Positions 9,631 through 21,230 of a DNA stretch of 64,000 bases are shown in pieces; the stretch's first letter is position 1, and every line of letters starts with the position of its first letter. The notes beneath the pieces were generated by a model. It did not search any database. It saw only the letters and a list, made by a program, of their open reading frames with translations, and was not told the origin of the DNA. The stretch spans positions 19,530,001-19,594,000 of the forward strand of contig NC_063257.1 of NCBI RefSeq assembly GCF_019578655.1. The letters are read 5' to 3'. This DNA comes from Ricinus communis (taxonomy: Eukaryota > Streptophyta > Magnoliopsida > Malpighiales > Euphorbiaceae). Both the position numbers and the translations under genes were made by a program.

Positions 9631-12152
9631 CCTTATGTGTGTGGATTTACGTCTCATCTTGGTCCATCATCAAGCTAAGCCCCAATGCCACCGGTCAAGC
9701 TTGTCAATTGAGTTTCCATGATTCTTCATGTTGATTCTTATGTTATCAGAAGTCATCACGCCTAGAGGAACTGATGCAAACCCAAAGCCCAAGGAGCCAA
9801 GTAGCCAACCAGGTTAAAGAGAGCAAGTTCCAAGCCCAAGTGATCCATTAATATCAAGTTCCAACCTAAGTTGCCAAAATTAATTAGGAAATAATGGCAG
9901 CCAGCCCTCGTGGTTATTTAGAAGTATTAGTGCTTGTTTTGGTCATTCCTTCCTATATCAAAGGATGCCAACTTTGTTTCTTGTTTTGTTATTTAGGATA
10001 CATTATAATAATGCGTAATATACTACTTAGGCAGTTTTTAAGAGAAACTCCCTTATGTGTGTGGATTTACGTCTCATCTTGGTTCATCATCCAGCTATGC
10101 CCCAATGCCACCGGTCAAGCTTGTCAATTGAGTTTCCATGATTCTTCATGTTGATTTTTATGTCATCATAAGTCATCACGCCTAGAGGAACTGATGCAAA
10201 CCCAAAGCCCAAGGATCTAAGTAGCCAACCAGGTTAAAGAGAGCAAGTTCCAAGCCCAAGTGATCCATTAATATCAAGTTCCAACCTAAGTAGCCAAAAT
10301 TAATTAGGAAATAATGGCAGCCAGCCCTCGTGGTTATTTAGAAGTATTAGTGCTTGTTTTGGTCATTCCTTCCTATATCAAAGGATGCCAACTTTGTTTC
10401 TTGTTTTGTTATTTAGGATACATTATAATAATGCGTAATATACTACTTAGGCAGTTTTTAAGAGAAACTCCCTTATGTATGTGGATTTACGTCTCATCTT
10501 GGTTCATCATCCAGCTAAGCCCCAATGCCACCGGTCAAGCTTGTCAATTGAGTTTCCATGATTCTTCATGTTGATTTTTATGTCATCATAAGTCATCACC
10601 CCTAGAGGAACTGATGCAAACCCAAAGCCCAAGGATCCAAGTAGCCAACCAGGTTAAAGAGAGCAAGTTCCAAGCCCAAGTGATCCATTAATATCAAGTT
10701 CCAACCTAAGTTGCCAAAATTAATTAGGAAATAATGGCAGCCAGCCCTCGTGGTTATTTAGAAGTATTAGTGCTTGTTTTGGTCATTCCTTCCTATATCA
10801 AAGGATGCCAACTTTGTTTCTTGTTTTGTTATTTAGGATACATTATAATAATGCGTAATATACTACTTAGGCAGTTTTTAAGAGAAACTCCCTTATGTGT
10901 GTGGATTTACGTCTCATCTTGGTTCATCATCCAGCTATGCCCCAATGCCACCGGTCAAGCTTGTCAATTGAGTTTCCATGATTCTTCATGTTGATTTTTA
11001 TGTCATCATAAGTCATCACGCCTAGAGGAACTGATGCAAACCCAAAGCCCAAGGATCTAAGTAGCCAACCAGGTTAAAGAGAGCAAGTTCCAAGCCCAAG
11101 TGATCCATTAATATCAAGTTCCAACCTAAGTAGCCAAAATTAATTAGGAAATAATGGCAGCCAGCCCTCGTGGTTATTTAGAAGTATTAGTGCTTGTTTT
11201 GGTCATTCCTTCCTATATCAAAGGATGCCAACTTTGTTTCTTGTTTTGTTATTTAGGATACATTATAATAATGCGTAATATACTACTTAGGCAGTTTTTA
11301 AGAGAAACTCCCTTATGTATGTGGATTTACGTCTCATCTTGGTTCATCATCCGGCCTAAGCCCCAATGCCACTTGGTCAAGCTTGTCAATTGAGTTTCCA
11401 TGATTCTTCATGTTGATTTTTATGTCATCATAAGTCATCACACCTAGAGGAACTGATGCAAACCCAAAGCCCAAGGATCCAAGTAGCCAACCAGGTTAAA
11501 GAGAGCAAGTTCCAAGCCCAAGTGATCCATTAATATCAAGTTCCAACCTAAGTAGCCAAAATTAATTAGGAAATAATGGCAGCCAGCCCTCGTGGTTATT
11601 TAGAAGTATTAGTGCTTGTTTTGGTCATTCCTTCCTATATCAAAGGATGCCAACTTTGTTTCTTGTTTTGTTATTTAGGATACATTATAATAATGCGTAA
11701 TATACTACTTAGGCAGTTTTTAAGAGAAACTCCCTTATGTGTGTGGATTTATGTCTCATCTTGGTTCATCATCAAGCTAAGCCCTAATGCCACCGGTCAA
11801 GCTTGTCAATTGAGTTTCCATGATTCTTCATGTTGATTCTTATGTCATCAGAAGTCATCACGCCTAGAGGAACTGATGCAAACCCAAAGCCCAAGGAGCC
11901 AAGTAGCCAACCAGGTTAAAGAGAGCAAGTTCCAAGCCCAAATGATCCATTAATATCAAGTTCCAACCTAAGTAGCCAAAATTAATTAGGAAATAATGGC
12001 ATCCAGCTCTCGTGGTTATTTAGAAGTATTAGTGCTTGTTTTGGTTATTCCTTCCTATATCAAAGGATGCCAACTTTGTTTCTTATTTTGTTATTTAGGA
12101 TACATTATAATAATGCGTAATATACTACTTAGGCATTTTTTAAGAGAAACTC
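9631..12152 (+). repeat. 420-bp satellite array, six units
   Basis: Six head-to-tail units begin at 9631, 10051, 10471, 10891, 11311 and 11733. Five are 420 bp and the fifth is 422 bp. Each starts CCTTATGT and ends GAGAAACTC. The first 140 bp or so of each unit is repeat R sequence. The rest begins CTGATGCAAACCCAAAGCCC and resembles the family-A Pol tail followed by AT-rich sequence. Units 2 and 4 appear identical. Units 3 and 5 share variants (CCTTATGTATG, AAGGATCCAAG) absent from 2 and 4, so units 2-3 and 4-5 form an 840-bp higher-order duplication. An 86-codon frame starting at each unit's ATGGCAGCCAGCCC crosses the unit boundary. I regard it as fortuitous. Confidence 0.92.
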
Positions 12153-12530
12153 AAGGGGGAGGTACCATTTTAATTGATTAGGAATATCTCCTTGATTTAC
12201 TAAATCAATTAAGTTGCTTATTTTGCTATTTAGGAAGACTTTAATTTAGGCTTTATTTTTTATTTCCTATCTTAGATTAATTCCTTATTGCATATGGGAA
12301 TTAGGTTTTGTTTTCTATATTTAACCTCATTGTACTTATCAAGACTTGTCTTCTAGCGATCCTTTGTGACTTATCACTCACCTTCTTCCTTAATCTTTAA
12401 TGTGGTATTCAAAATCTTTTCTATACCAAGGTTCACACTTCTAGTAAGATGTTGGGTCAGGGTCCTTTTCGTGAATATGACTTTAGACTTTCTTCCTAAC
12501 AATTTTGCAATGTGACTCTTGCAAATCCAT
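12153..12530 (+). other. AT-rich noncoding sequence downstream of satellite
   Basis: The sequence departs from the satellite with AAGGGGGAGGTACC. It includes a TATA-like stretch near 12316-12323 and no open frame of note. It may be the rest of the LTR-like sequence from which part of the satellite unit came, but no second copy in the window confirms this. Confidence 0.35.
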
Positions 12531-12938
12531 CAAGAATCATATTAAGAACAAGGAATGATCGAGATTGTAATGGTGTAAATCTTGAATCGAAATATTGGAC
12601 GTGTCTTGATTCTCGTTGTTTCCTCTTTCCTCTAGAAGAATCATCCACAATCAACTAATTTTGTTTCTTTGGATTTTTTTAAGCATTGGATCGGTGCTTA
12701 TGATTGCCGCTTCCACGCGCTTTCACTCAACCCTCCAGTTTATGCTCTCCAGATAAATCCAAACCATCATACTAGATAGAGATTAGAAAGAGAGACATAA
12801 AACAAATGAGCAAAATGAGAACATAGGTAAGAATTTGGATCGAATAAGGAAAGAAATCACCAATTCTTTATTCTCTTTTATACAGCTAAGTATAAGGATC
12901 AAATCGAATTCATTTAAAGTAATTTTAGTCGAAATATT
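12530..12938 (+). repeat. Repeat R, partial forward copy
   Basis: Landmarks run from GGAATGATCGAGATTG through TTCCTCTTTCC, CACGCGCTTTCACTCAACCC and CATACTAGATAGAGATTAGA to the CTTTATTCTC block. It ends at a minus-oriented LTR fragment near 12940. Confidence 0.65.
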
Positions 12939-13550
12939 ATTAGGTATGGGCTCTTTATGCAACCTACACCTAAGGCAGTGAACTTACCGATGCAGCCTAG
13001 CACTAGTGAGTATCAAGGTCGTATCCCTAGAGATCGGGTGAACCTAGAGTTACTACTGCTTGCTATGTTATCTAGTCTGAAATAGGGTGTGAAAGTTCTA
13101 ACATACCAGCTAATGGTTATGAGTGCAATTAAGTAAATGAAAGACAACAATGGACAATTAAAAGACAATTGTAAAGAGAGAAATAAATTCAAAAGGGAGC
13201 CTAAGTGATGGAATTCTAAAGATGAATTTTATGGATTGCCGATCTTGCTTACCCGTGCCTAAATCCTGAATTGAATCCCGGTTCCTCTCTCGAGCTTACC
13301 GGATTCCTAAACCTGCACTAACCTAATGGAATCTCTTCCTATCAGATTACTACAAATTAGCATTAAGTATGATTTAAGACTATTAAGAGTTGTTAGTTCT
13401 TAATCCGGCAAGTAAATCAACCTCATCTCTAAGTGTTAACTACTAGTCCTTACTATTCAAAATCCAGTTGTAACAAGCATTTCTCAATGTCAAGAAACAA
13501 CCTAATAAACAATTAATCCAAGGCTTGAAAAATTTGAGACAACGAGAGCT
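12939..13550 (-). mobile_element. Athila-group LTR fragment, minus
   Basis: The sequence parallels the left 600 bp of the solo LTRs at 7280 and 61949: CTAAGGCAGTGAACTTACCG, GAGTATCAAGGTCGTATCC, TTACCCGTGCC, CTCGAGCTTACCG, and AATCTCTTCCTA. The terminal TGATGGG is degraded and the other end of the LTR is missing, so it is a truncated copy. Confidence 0.65.
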
Positions 13551-13554
13551 GTTG

Positions 13555-14340
13555 ACATTAAAACGTTGGATTTGTGTGGGTATACCTAAGGCTTGAAAAG
13601 TTGGATTCAAATTCAAGGTTCATTAATCTAATTCAGTTTAATAGGCTTGAATAAATCTAATATGGGCTTAATGAACATATAAGAGAACATAGGAGTTTGG
13701 ACCTAATTAACTCCGGCAAAGATGTCCCATGTGTGTGAATTAAAGAAACTAGGTTTCTTACTCCTAATGGGTTACTACACAGTAATTTAGGAGTATTAGG
13801 ACTTTGTTTTTAGTTATCTTTCTTAGTTAGGATGTTTGTCTCTATCCTATTTGAGTTATAATTCGTTAATAGCTTAGAATTATGGTTTTCTAAACGCTAT
13901 TAAAGCCTAGTATGAATTTTTAGGCTCATTGATTGATTAATGATTAATATATTTTATGAGTTTATACTATATTCTTAGTTCTTGTTTAGAGCTAATTCGA
14001 ACTTATCGAGCAATTCATTATTTGTGGCATTCAAATTTGACTTATTAATTTAGAATCCATACTAAATTGTGGCATCTTGTACCTTTAATATTTTAGGTTG
14101 GATTGTTTAATATACTTAAAGGGTCTAAGGTTTCCATTGATCTAGTTCTAGATAGATCTTGGGTAATGAAATCAAACTTGCATACGGGTTTAATCCTCTA
14201 ATATAGTTTAGGTTTCGTATTCTTGTTTGAATACAAATCTTACTTATCAATGAGTTGATATATCCTTGTGGCATACTTGGAATTGGGGTTTAAGGGACTT
14301 AGTTTTCCTTTAATTCATTAGTGGTCTTTGATCCCGCATT
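13555..14340 (+). mobile_element. Family-A LTR fragment, forward
   Basis: It shares with the LTR at 6231-6850 the order AAGGCTTGAAAAGTTGGATT, TAATAGGCTTGAATAAATC, AGGACTTTGTTTTTAGTTAT, a TATTAAAGCCTAGTATGAAT promoter region, TTACTTATCAATGAGTTGAT and GGGACTTAGTTTTCC. It carries an extra segment around 13930-14200 not seen in the shorter copies. It ends near 14340 before an integrase remnant. Confidence 0.6.
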
Positions 14341-14399
14341 AAAATAGATCCAATTCCTATACTGAATAGAGCAATTCCTATGGCAATGATAGAATTTAT

Positions 14400-14494
14400 A
14401 TGGTGGATAGATTTAGTAAATTGGCACACTTTATTGCATGTCATAAAACCGATGATGCATCACATATTGTTGATTTATTCCTTAGAGAAGTAGA
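14400..14494 (+). pseudogene. Family-A integrase core remnant
   Basis: A 31-codon piece reads [15 protein letters not shown], then [15 protein letters not shown]. This is the part of the Ty3/gypsy integrase core containing the first catalytic Asp (the D of VDRFSK). Nothing of the zinc-binding HHCC region or the rest of the DDE core is attached. It was captured between an LTR fragment and repeat R, so it is a deletion remnant. Confidence 0.75.
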
Positions 14495-15700
14495 ATAAGA
14501 AACTAGATGTTAAATATGAATAAATAAATAAATAAAGATAAATAAACTAAAGTCAAATCAAGAACGAGAGAGGAATTGACTGGCAACAACTCTCGTAGTC
14601 CCAAGTTTTATGAGATAGCTTAACAAAAATAGGTGTAAATTCCTGCGGCCCTACCTAAAAGCACAGCGACCTAAATTACATTATTGTATGCATTTCAAAC
14701 ATCAAAGCCCTCGAATTTCGCTAGTATTACACTTAGATTAATAAAAAAACGTCATGAGTTCTACCTTACGTGCGTGGATATATGTCTCATCCTGCTTGAT
14801 CATCAAGCTAAGACCTAATGCCATCGGTCCAACTTGTCAATTGCGCTCCCATGATTCCTTATGCAAATCCTTGTGTCATCAAGAGTCCTCATGCCTAGAG
14901 GAACAAGGAAGGATGGAGATCCAAATGGTGCAAATGCTAAATCGAAATATATGGGCGTGCCTAGATTCTTGTCGTTTCTACATTTCTCTATAAGATTTGT
15001 CCGTGATCATTCAGAGAATGGTATCAATACACAATCAATTAATTTTCTTTCTTACATTTGTTGAAGCATTGGATTGGTGCCTATGTTGCTGCTTCCACGC
15101 ACTTTCACACAACACTCGTGTTTATGCTCGCCAAATAAAACCAGACCATCATATTAGATAGAGATTAGAAAGAGAGACACAAAATAAATAAAAAAATGAG
15201 AATATAGGTAGGATTTTAGATCCGGTTTGAAAAGAAATCACAAGTTTTTTGCTCTTTTCCGTACGGCTAAGCGTAAGGATCAAATCGAATTGATTAAACA
15301 CAAAGATAGACAAAGAACACAAGAGAAAGGAAGGAAGTGAGGGATAAGTCTATGCTGGCAAGCGTGAATGTTGATAAGTCCAGAAAGTTCTTAAAGGAAC
15401 CAATAACTTGATTTTCTGCAAGGTAGAAAACTGAAATAATAGGCTATCTAGCCTCAAGTATTCGGTTGCATGCAGTTTTTACAGTGCAAAAGCGCTCATT
15501 CGATAAGAAGAAGAAACTAGAATCTAAATATGAATTAATAAATAATGAAAAATGAATAAACTAAAGTCAAATCAAGAACGGGAGAGGAGTTAATCGGGAA
15601 ACAACTCTCACAGTCCCAAATTTTATTAAGCAACTTAACAATAATAAGGGTAAATTTGTGTGGGCCTACATAAAGATACTCTAACCTAAATTACTTGGTA
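14495..15700 (+). repeat. Repeat R, just over one full unit
   Basis: The CTAAAGTCAAATCAAGAAC landmark occurs at 14545 and again at 15561, giving a full-unit length of 1016 bp. Between them lie, in order, the TTTTATGAG block, the CCCTACCTAAAAGC block, the TTGATCATCAAGCTAAG block, the CTAGAGGAACAAGGAAGGATG block, CACGCACTTTCACAC and CATATTAGATAGAGATTAGA. This is the cleanest R monomer in the window. Confidence 0.75.
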
Positions 15701-16016
15701 TGTTATGTTTTATCTGGTCTATGACAAACTATGAAAATTTATTAATGACCAGACAGAGATTTGTGCATGGGCCTATAGATCGGGTCGTGATGAACACTTG
15801 ATTCCCAATTAGGCCGGCGCCTAGAGAGCATTGCTCAACCAGGGACCTTTCTCCGATAGTCAAGCTTTCATAGTCCAGAGAGTTATACTCGACCAGTGCA
15901 AAACCCAAAAATAACTTTTGTTACCTATCTCTGATTATTATCAGTGCACACGCGATCCTGATGCAACCCATCAGGTGGCATGTTCTACTATCAGCTCATC
16001 CCCAAGTCACAATCAT

Positions 16017-16019
<3 letters not shown>

Positions 16020-16052
<33 letters not shown>
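16020..16052. repeat. TA dinucleotide microsatellite
   Basis: About sixteen uninterrupted TA units lie inside the degraded Tekay-like LTR. Confidence 0.95.
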
Positions 16053-16054
<2 letters not shown>

Positions 16055-16216
16055 ATCATAAATAGGCTATTCATAGGCAACATAATTTATTCAATTACAT
16101 ACTGAGAAGTAAAGTTTAGTAGTATCGGGTAAAGCAAACATGCAGAATATCTATAGAGATAATAATAATAGTATTAAAATAACATTATTTAAAATATCAT
16201 AAATAACGAGATAAAT

Positions 16217-16324
16217 TAACTAATAATAATATTAATATTATTCGTGTTGATTATGAATTAAATGAAGTTTTAACTAATAATAATATTAATATTATTCGTG
16301 TTGATTATGAATTAAATGAAGTTT
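16217..16324. repeat. Perfect 54-bp tandem duplication
   Basis: Positions 16217-16270 and 16271-16324 are identical, beginning TAACTAATAATAATATTAAT. The unit includes its own small AT palindrome (AATAATATTAATATTATT). It is a local duplication within the LTR. Confidence 0.9.
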
Positions 16325-17365
16325 ACTTATAATAATGATAATGATAATCATAAACATTAATCATTAAATATCGTATTAAATCTAGATAATGTCAATGTAC
16401 GGCGATTATATGACTTTAACTCATGGTTCTATTGCACTCTACAGTATGCTCCTACGTCTCGGGTGGAGCTGGCGGGATGGACGGATTATCTATTCACGAA
16501 AATACTCAGTTAATAGACATTCTTAAATTTCCCTAGGCCTAGACCCTTAGATTAGACTGCCTAAGATTATTTTAGACTCAAGAATTCCATTAAAAATTAG
16601 GTAGAACCTCCTCTAAATTACGGACATTTACCCCCAATACAACGAGTCCAGAACCTGCTGGAAACATTTCAAATATTTTGCGACTAATTAACGGGAGTCG
16701 GGCCACGAACACAGCATTATTTTTCCCCACTCCGCAACACATCATAAATCATAATTAATTAAATCCAATTAATTCCAAATTATCTATAATTGATAATTAA
16801 TTGCAACAATATGTTTCTAAAATTACAACATAATTTTTTAAGTTCAGATAAAATTATACCGAAATTTGAAAGCGTCCAAAAATACCGGGGTTCTAAGTCG
16901 GTCCACCAACCAGATCTAATCAATCAAGCGCCTACGCGAAGCTCGAGTTACGGGGAGTCCGAAACACAAGAATTTCGGCTGAAAGTCCATTAAAAGGCAT
17001 CGGATGGAGGAAAACGGCAAGGGAGGCTTATTCCTCGTAAGTCAGACTTTTACTTACTTCCACATATTGAGGTTGCAACAGATGCGAATGGTCTAAAATA
17101 TACTCCATAGTCAAACAACCAAAAGGCGTCGCATGTGACTAGTTCCAACTCTTCACATATATATTATCAACCATTTCCCGCCCCATTTCGATGTTCAATT
17201 CGATTCATTCAAGTACCCCGTACCTTAGATTGCTGCCATCTTAGAAGCCTGCCAGAAGCTGCTCCTTGTCCAGGCATCCTATCTTTGCCCCGGCATCTAC
17301 TTCCCGCCCTCGTCGAACCGCTTCTCTAGGCGAGGCTCTCACAGCTTCTCACTTAGACACATCAA

Positions 17366-18656
17366 TTTATGTCTCGTCCTGCTTGATCATTAACTTTGTG
17401 ACTATAAGAGTTGTTAACTAGTCCTTACAGCAGTCTTTGTGTCATCAAGAGTCCTTGTGCCTTGAGGAACAAGGAATGATGGAGATCCCAAATTTTATGA
17501 ACCAATTTAATGAAAACAAGGGGAAATTCATGCGAGCCTACCTAATAATACTTCAAACCAAATTACTTAATTGTATGCATCCCAAAGATAAAAAAGCTCA
17601 CATTCTTTATTATATTATGCTTAGATTCATTGATAACATTATGATTTCTACCTTACACTTATGAATATACATCTCATCTTGATTGATCTTAAAGCCAAGT
17701 CCCAATGCCACCGGTCAAGGTTATCAATTGCATTTCTATGATTCCTTAAGCTAATCATTGTGTTATCATGTTTCGTCGTGCCTAGAGGAATAAAGAATGA
17801 TGGAGATTCTAAATGGTGCAAATTCTGAATTAGAATATTTGTTCATGCCTCGATTCTCATCGTTTCCTCTTTCCTCCAAAAGATTCATTTATAATCATTA
17901 GGAGAATGATATCAATACTCGATCAACTAATTTTCTTTTTTTGCATTTATCTAAGCATTGGATCAGTATCTGTAATTGCCGCTTCCATGCACTTTCTCTC
18001 AATAGTAGTGTTTATGCTCCCTAATTAAAACCAAACCTATTTTCACCTAATTGTGACTTTGTTTAGTCATCCCTTTTAGTTAGGAATTAGGGTTTTCTAA
18101 GGCCTATAGGATAAGTTGAATTTGAATGATAATTGGTTATTAAACCTAAAAGCTGTTTTGCTTTTGTCTTTTCAATTCTTGTGTAGAAAGCATGCTTAGA
18201 AAACATTCAAGTAGATTGATCATCTTCTTGTGGAGTATACATGTGTGGATCTATGTCTCGTCTTACTTGATCATCAAGCTAAACTCCAATGCCACTTGTC
18301 AAGCTTATCAATTGCATTTCAAATGATTTCTTATGCCAATCCTTGTATCATCAAGGGTCATCTGGCCTAGAATAACAAGAAATGATGGATATCCTAATGG
18401 TGCAAATCCTAAATCAAAATATTTGGGCTTGCCTTAATTTGCGTGGGCCTACCTAAAAACACTCAGACCTAAATCACTTTGTTATATGCATTTTACACAT
18501 CAGAGCACTTGAATTTCAACTATTATTATGCTTAGATTAATTGAAAACAACATGAGTTCTGCTTTAAATGCATGGATTTATGTCCCATCCTGCTTGATCA
18601 TCAAGGTAGTCCCCAATGCCAACGGTGAAGCTTGTCAATTGCGCTCCCATGTTTTC
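17366..18656 (+). repeat. Repeat R copies with a short family-A LTR insert
   Basis: R sequence runs from 17366 to about 18035 (GAGGAACAAGGAATGATGG, GCCTACCTAATAATACTTC). A family-A LTR fragment follows at 18036-18240 (GGACTTTG-like block, TTCTAAGGCCTATAGGATAA). R then resumes at 18241 and again at 18430, ending abruptly at an LTR start at 18657. The units are shortened and the order of blocks is partly repeated, which indicates several unequal exchanges. Confidence 0.6.
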
Positions 18657-20101
18657 TGATATCCTTGATATTATGCATATTTGCATGCTTGATTTTAAGT
18701 TATTTTTAGGGCAAATTATGTGTTTTTGTATTAGAATCACCCTATTTTAGTTTCCTTTGTGCCTCAGGTGTTTCTCTAGGTACATCATTAAAGTTAGAGA
18801 GAAATCAAACCAAAATTGAGAAGAAATGGATGAATCGGGCACATTAGACTGTTCAACACATCCTGCCAACATGCTGGTCCTGAGAAGCACAGTTAGGGTT
18901 AGAGGGCATGCTGAAATTCCTTACCTATGGTGAAAAGAAACAATTTACAACACGGTTCCCGAGAGTAACACAGCCTAGGAGCATGCTCGTGCTGAGCACC
19001 ACAGCCAAATCCAAGCCATGCTGAAAGAATGCCAGCTTTACAATTTAGCCTAACACTGTATGGATCCAGGTCGTGCTGACCAAATCCAAGCCATGTTGGA
19101 TCCCGAAGCCTTATTTAAAAGAAAAGAGAGAGAAAGGAGATTCTATAGGGAGAGAACTTTGGAATATTCAAGACAAACGATCAAGAAGAGGAAAACAAAG
19201 ACAAATTCCACTTCAACATCATCCAGATAGCTTTTCTTGAGGATTGGATTAAAGATTCAAAGGAAAGAAGAAGGAGAGCTTGAGCTGTAAAGATTGGATT
19301 CAGAGTTATTCAAGAAGGGATAATGTTTCCAACATTTAAAAAAGGGTGTACATGTTCTTTTCGATTCTTATTTACTTTGTATTTGATTCTTATATAAGTT
19401 TAATCATGAACATGTGTAACTAATCTTATTAAACCGGTTTAGGGGTAATTTTTAGCTATGTTAGGCTTGTTTTATGCTTAATTGATTGAATTGTTGATTT
19501 AAGATTATAGTTTCCATTCAAGTATAATAAAATCTATTGTTTCTTCTTCATTGGTGAATCAATTTAAGAACTCCTTTGTAATTGAGAAATTCAATTGAGT
19601 TCGGACAACTACTTATGTGATTAAGTGATTTGCATCTTAGTGATAAGTGTAATAATTTACTGGAATAAGAACTAGACATTTTTATTAACGATAATTTAGA
19701 GAATAATGTTATTCTAAAATCAATTATTAAGAAGAGATAACAACTTTAGATCTTTAGGATTAGGAATTGGTTAACTCGAGAGAGAGGCCAATTCATTTAA
19801 GAAATTATCCACAGATTGCAATTCTTAATCAATCAATTGATAAATTATTATTCTTATGCTGGCTAGCTAAAGGGATCCCCAATTAGGTTAACTCATCTCA
19901 TTGCCTTTTTCAAACGTTCATTCTCTTTATTAAGATTTAGTTTTCATTTGCATTCTCAATCATTTTTAGTTAATGAACTTCACCATCTTTTGATCGGTTA
20001 GATAATAGGAATAGCGTAGTAGCAGTAACTTCTCAGTTCCCGTGGGATACGACATTGATAGTTGCTATAGCTAGATTACATTCGATAGGTGCACTTGCCT
20101 T
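18657..20101 (+). mobile_element. Athila-group LTR, forward, 3' truncated
   Basis: The LTR begins TGATATCCTTGATATTATGC inside repeat R. It contains the GC-rich module in weakened form (about 18880-19100), the CTCGAGAGAGAGGCC block near 19780, and the GATAGGTGCACTTGCCTT block at its end. Compared with the intact LTR at 39813-41273 it stops about 28 bp before the expected CCCATCA terminus. There it is joined to family-A LTR sequence in minus orientation. Confidence 0.75.
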
Positions 20102-20370
20102 GATAAGTAAGTTTTGCATTCAAACAAGAACACAAGATACAAGCAATTTTGGATTGAAAGAAAGTAAAAATCTTTAATTAATCATAATCTGAAAATAGGC
20201 ATATGAATTTGACACGTTTTAAAGACATATCCAAAGTCCTAAGAAGAATAGTAATCTGATCTAATATGAGTTTCCTTACAAGCGTAGGAAACTCTATCAT
20301 CTAACCATATAGGAAGAGCTAAACAAAGCCTTTGTAAACTTGGATTTGGAGAACATTAAACAAAGCCCAT
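20102..20370 (-). mobile_element. Family-A LTR fragment, minus
   Basis: The sequence GTTTTGCATTCAAACAAGAA, CAAGCAATTTTGGATTGAAA and GACATATCCAAAGTCCTAAG parallels 3000-3140 in the minus LTR at 2807-3740. It lies immediately downstream of the Pol tail at 20371-20724, as a 3' LTR should. Because of truncation only part is left. Confidence 0.6.
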
Positions 20371-21230
20371 TTAGCCTTCATAAACTTGGACTTTAAGAAC
20401 ATTAAACAAAGCGCATTCTTTAAGAATTTCATTTAGGCCGAATTCTATTGGACTTCCATTGTTAGCCCACTCTTGCATATAGCCATTTAAGGACTCTTGA
20501 AGCTTCTTGGCCCTTGACCTTGTAATTGGACCTTGTGGTAAACTTAATGGATCCTTCCTTGATTCTTTCTTGTTGCCCTCATCATCGAGCCCATCCAAAC
20601 CAACATATTTAAGCCTTGGCCAATCCATATCATTTCCTCTTTCTTTAGGATGATTCATCCTCGAATCAAGCTCATCACCTACATCAAGAGGACTCAAATC
20701 GGCAACATTAAATGTGCCACTCACATTTTACTTACCTTATAAATTAATTTTGTAAGCATTTTCTTTGATCCTCTCAAGTACTTGAAACAATCCAGCACGC
20801 CTTGGGAAGCTTTCCTTGTGAAAATGCACCTAAACCTAATCACTAGGTTGGAACACCATGGTCTTCTTTCTTTGTTAACCCTTTTAGCTACTCTAGTATT
20901 TTGCTTCTCAATCCTCTCATTAACTTGTTCATGTAGTCTTTTAATCAAATCTGCCTTAGAAGAACCATCAACTTTAGAAGAACCATCAACATTAACAAGC
21001 TTGTTAAGAGGCAAAGGAAATAAATCAATAGGAGTTAATAGGTTAACACCATAAACAATTTAAAATGGAGAACAATGTGTAGTGCTATGAACAACCCTAT
21101 TGTATCCAAATTCCACATATGGTAAAAGATCCTCTCGAGATTCAAAATTCCTAAAAATTAAAGAACGAAGCAATTGAACCATAGTTCAATTAACAACTTC
21201 AGTTTGTTCATCCGTTTATGGATGGCAAGT
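20371..21230 (-). pseudogene. Family-A integrase C-terminal part and Pol tail
   Basis: From right to left, the integrase core end reads DGQTEVVN, then LLPYVEFGYNRVVHSTTH, PIDLFPLPL and LIKRLHEQVNERIEKQN (to about 20850). A frame change follows, then the tail TFNVADLSPLDVGDELDSRM and GPITRSRAKKLQESLNG (20724-20371). This is the normal order in CRM-like elements: integrase core with the catalytic Glu in QTEVV, a C-terminal domain, then a variable tail. The N-terminal half of integrase is cut off at 21230 by a forward LTR. At least two stops and one frameshift make it non-functional. Confidence 0.82.

Larger units (their letters stand above)
15720..17365 (-). mobile_element. Tekay-like LTR, minus, degraded
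   Basis: The sequence GGGCCTATAGATCGGGTCGTGA near 15770 and the block around 16610-16760 (ATTACGGACATTTACCCCCA, AATTAACGGGAGTCGGGCC, CAACACATCATAAATCATAA) match the reverse complement of the LTR at 30891-33103. It also carries a segment (CTTGATTCCCAATTAGGCCG) shared with 43320. No coding region is attached. A TA microsatellite and a 54-bp tandem duplication lie inside. Confidence 0.55.

Noticed and set aside
9631..12152. CRISPR-like or gene-cluster interpretation of the repeated 420-bp units
   Set aside because: Units are contiguous without unique spacers and the genome is a plant. The frames span unit boundaries.
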